This document shows, piece after piece, positions 62,352 through 64,000 of a DNA stretch of 64,000 bases. This stretch comes from Myxococcales bacterium (GTDB lineage Bacteria > Myxococcota_A > Polyangia > Palsa-1104 > JAEUJZ01), in assembly GCA_016794505.1 (NCBI GenBank), contig JAEUJZ010000137.1, positions 1 to 64,000 of the forward strand, given 5' to 3'. Numbering within the stretch: position 1 is the stretch's first letter; each line of letters opens with the position of its first letter. The position numbers were made by a program, and so were the translations under genes. The notes below the pieces were generated by a model. That model searched no databases. It was not told the DNA's origin and saw only the letters and a program-made list of their open reading frames with translations.

Positions 62352-63791
62352 ATGCATGCAACTCCCTGGACCTTGCCGCAGTCCCATCCGTATCTGCGCG
62401 GCTTCTTTTCGCCCGTTTTTGATGAGATCGACAGCGACTGCCTGCAGATCCAAGGCGAGCTGCCTAGCGATCTGCGCGGGACGTTCATCCGCAACAGCAG
62501 CAACCCGCGCTTTGCCCCCAAGGGGCGCTATCACTGGTTCGACGGGGACGGAATGCTGCACGCCGTCGAGATTGCGGATGGCAAGGCGCGCTATCGCAAC
62601 CGCTGGATCCGCACGCGCGCGTTCGAAGCTGAAAGCGAAGCGGGCACGTCACTTTGGACCGGCGTCACCGAGCGACCCGACTTCACCAATCCGCGCGGCC
62701 CGTTTAAGGACTCGGCCAACACCGACGTCGTGTATCACGCAGGCAAGCTGCTGACGCTGTGGTGGCTGGGCGGCGAGCCCTATGTCATCTCACTGCCGGA
62801 TCTTGCGACATGCGGAACGCAGCACTGGCCCGGCATGCCGACGGTGTCCGCCCATCCCAAGGTCGATATGCGAACCGGCGAGATGATGATCTTTGACTAC
62901 AAGCCGGTGCCCCCATACTTGCGCTATGGCGTGGTTTCTTCGTCGGGAGATCTGGTCCATCACACATCGATCGATCTGCCCGGCCCTCGCCTGCAGCACG
63001 ACATGGCGATCACCGAGAACTACAGCCTGCTGTTCGACATGTCGCTGATGTGGGATCCCGAGCTTCTGAAACAGGGCCAGACGCGCGTGCGCTTCTTCCG
63101 TGATCGCCCGTCGCGAATTGGCGTGATTCCACGCCATGGCCGCGGGGATGAGGTGCGCTGGTTTTCCTGCGCGCCGTTTTACATGTATCACACCATCAAC
63201 GCCTGGGAAGAGCGCAGCAGCGACGGAAACACCCGCGTTGTCTTGGTCGGGTGCCGCATCGAAAATCCTTTGGCTGACGACCCAGAGAACCCCCGCAGCG
63301 AAGGCCTGGTGCCAACCATTGGCTTTCTGCGCTTGGCCCCGCGCCTACACCGCTGGACGCTCGATCTATCGACGGGCCTGGTGCAGGAAGAGACGCTCGA
63401 TGACACGTTCATCGAATTCTCGCGCATGGACAACCGCTGGCTCGGTCGGCGCTGTCGCTATGGGTACAGCGGCAAAGTCCCCGCTCTGGACACCATCCGC
63501 TTCGACGGCATCGTGAAGCACGACCTGCACAGTGGACACAAGACGCAGTACACTTTTCCACCCGGCTGGCACGGCGGCGAGACGACCTTTGCCCCACCCC
63601 ATGGCAGCCCGCAGGATGGCGCCGACGACGACGGCTACATCCTGACCTTCCTAGAAGACGACACGACGATGACGTCGCATCTGGGCGTGTTCTCGGCCCG
63701 CGACCTGGACCGTGGACCCGTGGCCACCATCGCCCTGCCGCAGCGCGTGCCAACCGGCTACCACACGTGGTGGGTCCCCGCCGAACGCTAG
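62352..63791 (+). CDS. Carotenoid-cleavage-dioxygenase (RPE65/CCD) family protein
   Basis: 479 aa from ATG 62352, chosen for the GGAG site 6 nt before it; ATGs at 62325 and 62340 are in frame alternatives. The seven-bladed propeller oxygenase family is clear: IQGELPSDLRGTFIRNSSNPRF near the N-terminus, FDGDGMLHAV, and four iron-ligand His in SAHPKVD, LQHDMAIT, MYHTINAWE and, near the C-terminus, GYHTWWVP. These enzymes split carotenoid or stilbene double bonds with O2 to give aldehydes. No carotenoid synthesis gene is in the window, so the substrate is open. It is followed by tRNA-Lys on the other strand. Confidence 0.9.
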   Translation: MHATPWTLPQSHPYLRGFFSPVFDEIDSDCLQIQGELPSDLRGTFIRNSSNPRFAPKGRYHWFDGDGMLHAVEIADGKARYRNRWIRTRAFEAESEAGTSLWTGVTERPDFTNPRGPFKDSANTDVVYHAGKLLTLWWLGGEPYVISLPDLATCGTQHWPGMPTVSAHPKVDMRTGEMMIFDYKPVPPYLRYGVVSSSGDLVHHTSIDLPGPRLQHDMAITENYSLLFDMSLMWDPELLKQGQTRVRFFRDRPSRIGVIPRHGRGDEVRWFSCAPFYMYHTINAWEERSSDGNTRVVLVGCRIENPLADDPENPRSEGLVPTIGFLRLAPRLHRWTLDLSTGLVQEETLDDTFIEFSRMDNRWLGRRCRYGYSGKVPALDTIRFDGIVKHDLHSGHKTQYTFPPGWHGGETTFAPPHGSPQDGADDDGYILTFLEDDTTMTSHLGVFSARDLDRGPVATIALPQRVPTGYHTWWVPAER

Positions 63792-63845
63792 GACTGCCTA
63801 CTCAACAGCACCGCGCCCCCACTCCAAAGACGCGCGATCAAACAG

Positions 63846-63918
63846 TGGGTTTGGTGGGACTCGAACCCACGACCAACGGCTTAAAAGGCCGCTGCTCTAC
63901 CACTTGAGCTACAAACCC
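63846..63918 (-). tRNA. tRNA-Lys (anticodon TTT)
   Basis: 73 nt on the minus strand. Acceptor stem GGGTTTG/CAAACCC with discriminator A, D-arm TAGCTCAAGTGGTAGAGCA, anticodon loop CTTTTAA (anticodon TTT) on a GCGGC/GCCGT stem, and T-arm GTGGGTTCGAGTCCCAC. The CCA end is not encoded. All arms fold by eye. Confidence 0.95.
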
Positions 63919-64000
63919 TGTGCCCCGCGCAAACCAAGCCACGCGGAGCGAGCGGTTCCTACCACGTAAATCGCAGAGAGGTCAACCTCTCATTTCAGTA

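Noticed and set aside
63712..63969. Small plus-strand gene after the carotenoid oxygenase
   Set aside because: The frame runs across the tRNA-Lys gene on the other strand and has no ribosome site.

Overview
The window reads as a chromosome segment of a GC-rich Gram-negative bacterium, most likely a myxobacterium-like member of the Myxococcota. That placement is inference. It rests on three eukaryote-like Ser/Thr kinases (two with N-terminal zinc-finger or zinc-ribbon segments), an FHA protein with a long Pro-rich linker, many lipoproteins with secreted enzyme domains (SUMF1, lamin-tail, M36 and other metalloproteases, SBBP propeller, cytochrome c plus PHM-type monooxygenase), a sphingosine-1-phosphate-lyase-like enzyme and a sterol gene set. 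I see no phage, insertion sequence, CRISPR array or rRNA; one tRNA-Lys lies at the right edge.

Layout. 0-8.8 kb: a kinase cut by the window edge, a membrane protein, a decayed phytanoyl-CoA-dioxygenase-type gene in AT-richer DNA, a SUMF1 lipoprotein, a Gfo/Idh/MocA oxidoreductase, a membrane protein, a lone receiver domain and an MFS permease. 8.8-16.9 kb: an S1P-lyase-like PLP enzyme, a secreted lipoprotein, a crotonase, Lon and a transglutaminase-elicitor-like lipoprotein. 17-26 kb: a block of predicted secreted lipoproteins and metalloproteases. 26-31.4 kb: rimI, a membrane kinase, a FabL-like enoyl reductase and an OmpR-type two-component pair. 31.5-39.2 kb: SulP transporter, DabA and two NuoL/NuoM-like membrane subunits in one tightly coupled operon, a predicted inorganic-carbon uptake system. 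39.3-45.9 kb: cytochrome c/PHM lipoprotein, FHA protein, small lipoprotein, methyltransferase, alkylglycerol-monooxygenase-like enzyme and MeaB. 46.1-52.1 kb: the sterol operon, namely an SdmB-like dehydrogenase, CYP51, an SdmA-like Rieske oxygenase and oxidosqualene cyclase. 52.2-56.3 kb: a PlsC acyltransferase and an ABC sugar importer with a MalE-MalF fusion but no MalG. 56.4-63.9 kb: a kinase, UvrC, a TPR protein, a carotenoid-cleavage-type oxygenase and tRNA-Lys.

How genes fit together. The sterol operon would cyclise oxidosqualene, demethylate C-14 (CYP51) and remove C-4 methyls by the bacterial Rieske/dehydrogenase route; squalene epoxidase and later steps are not in the window. The dab operon carries the four-residue zinc site of DabA with exact spacing, plus two proton-channel-like subunits where one is usual, and a SulP transporter in front. 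Several genes have a -10 box only 6-8 nt before the start codon and no Shine-Dalgarno sequence, suggesting leaderless mRNAs.
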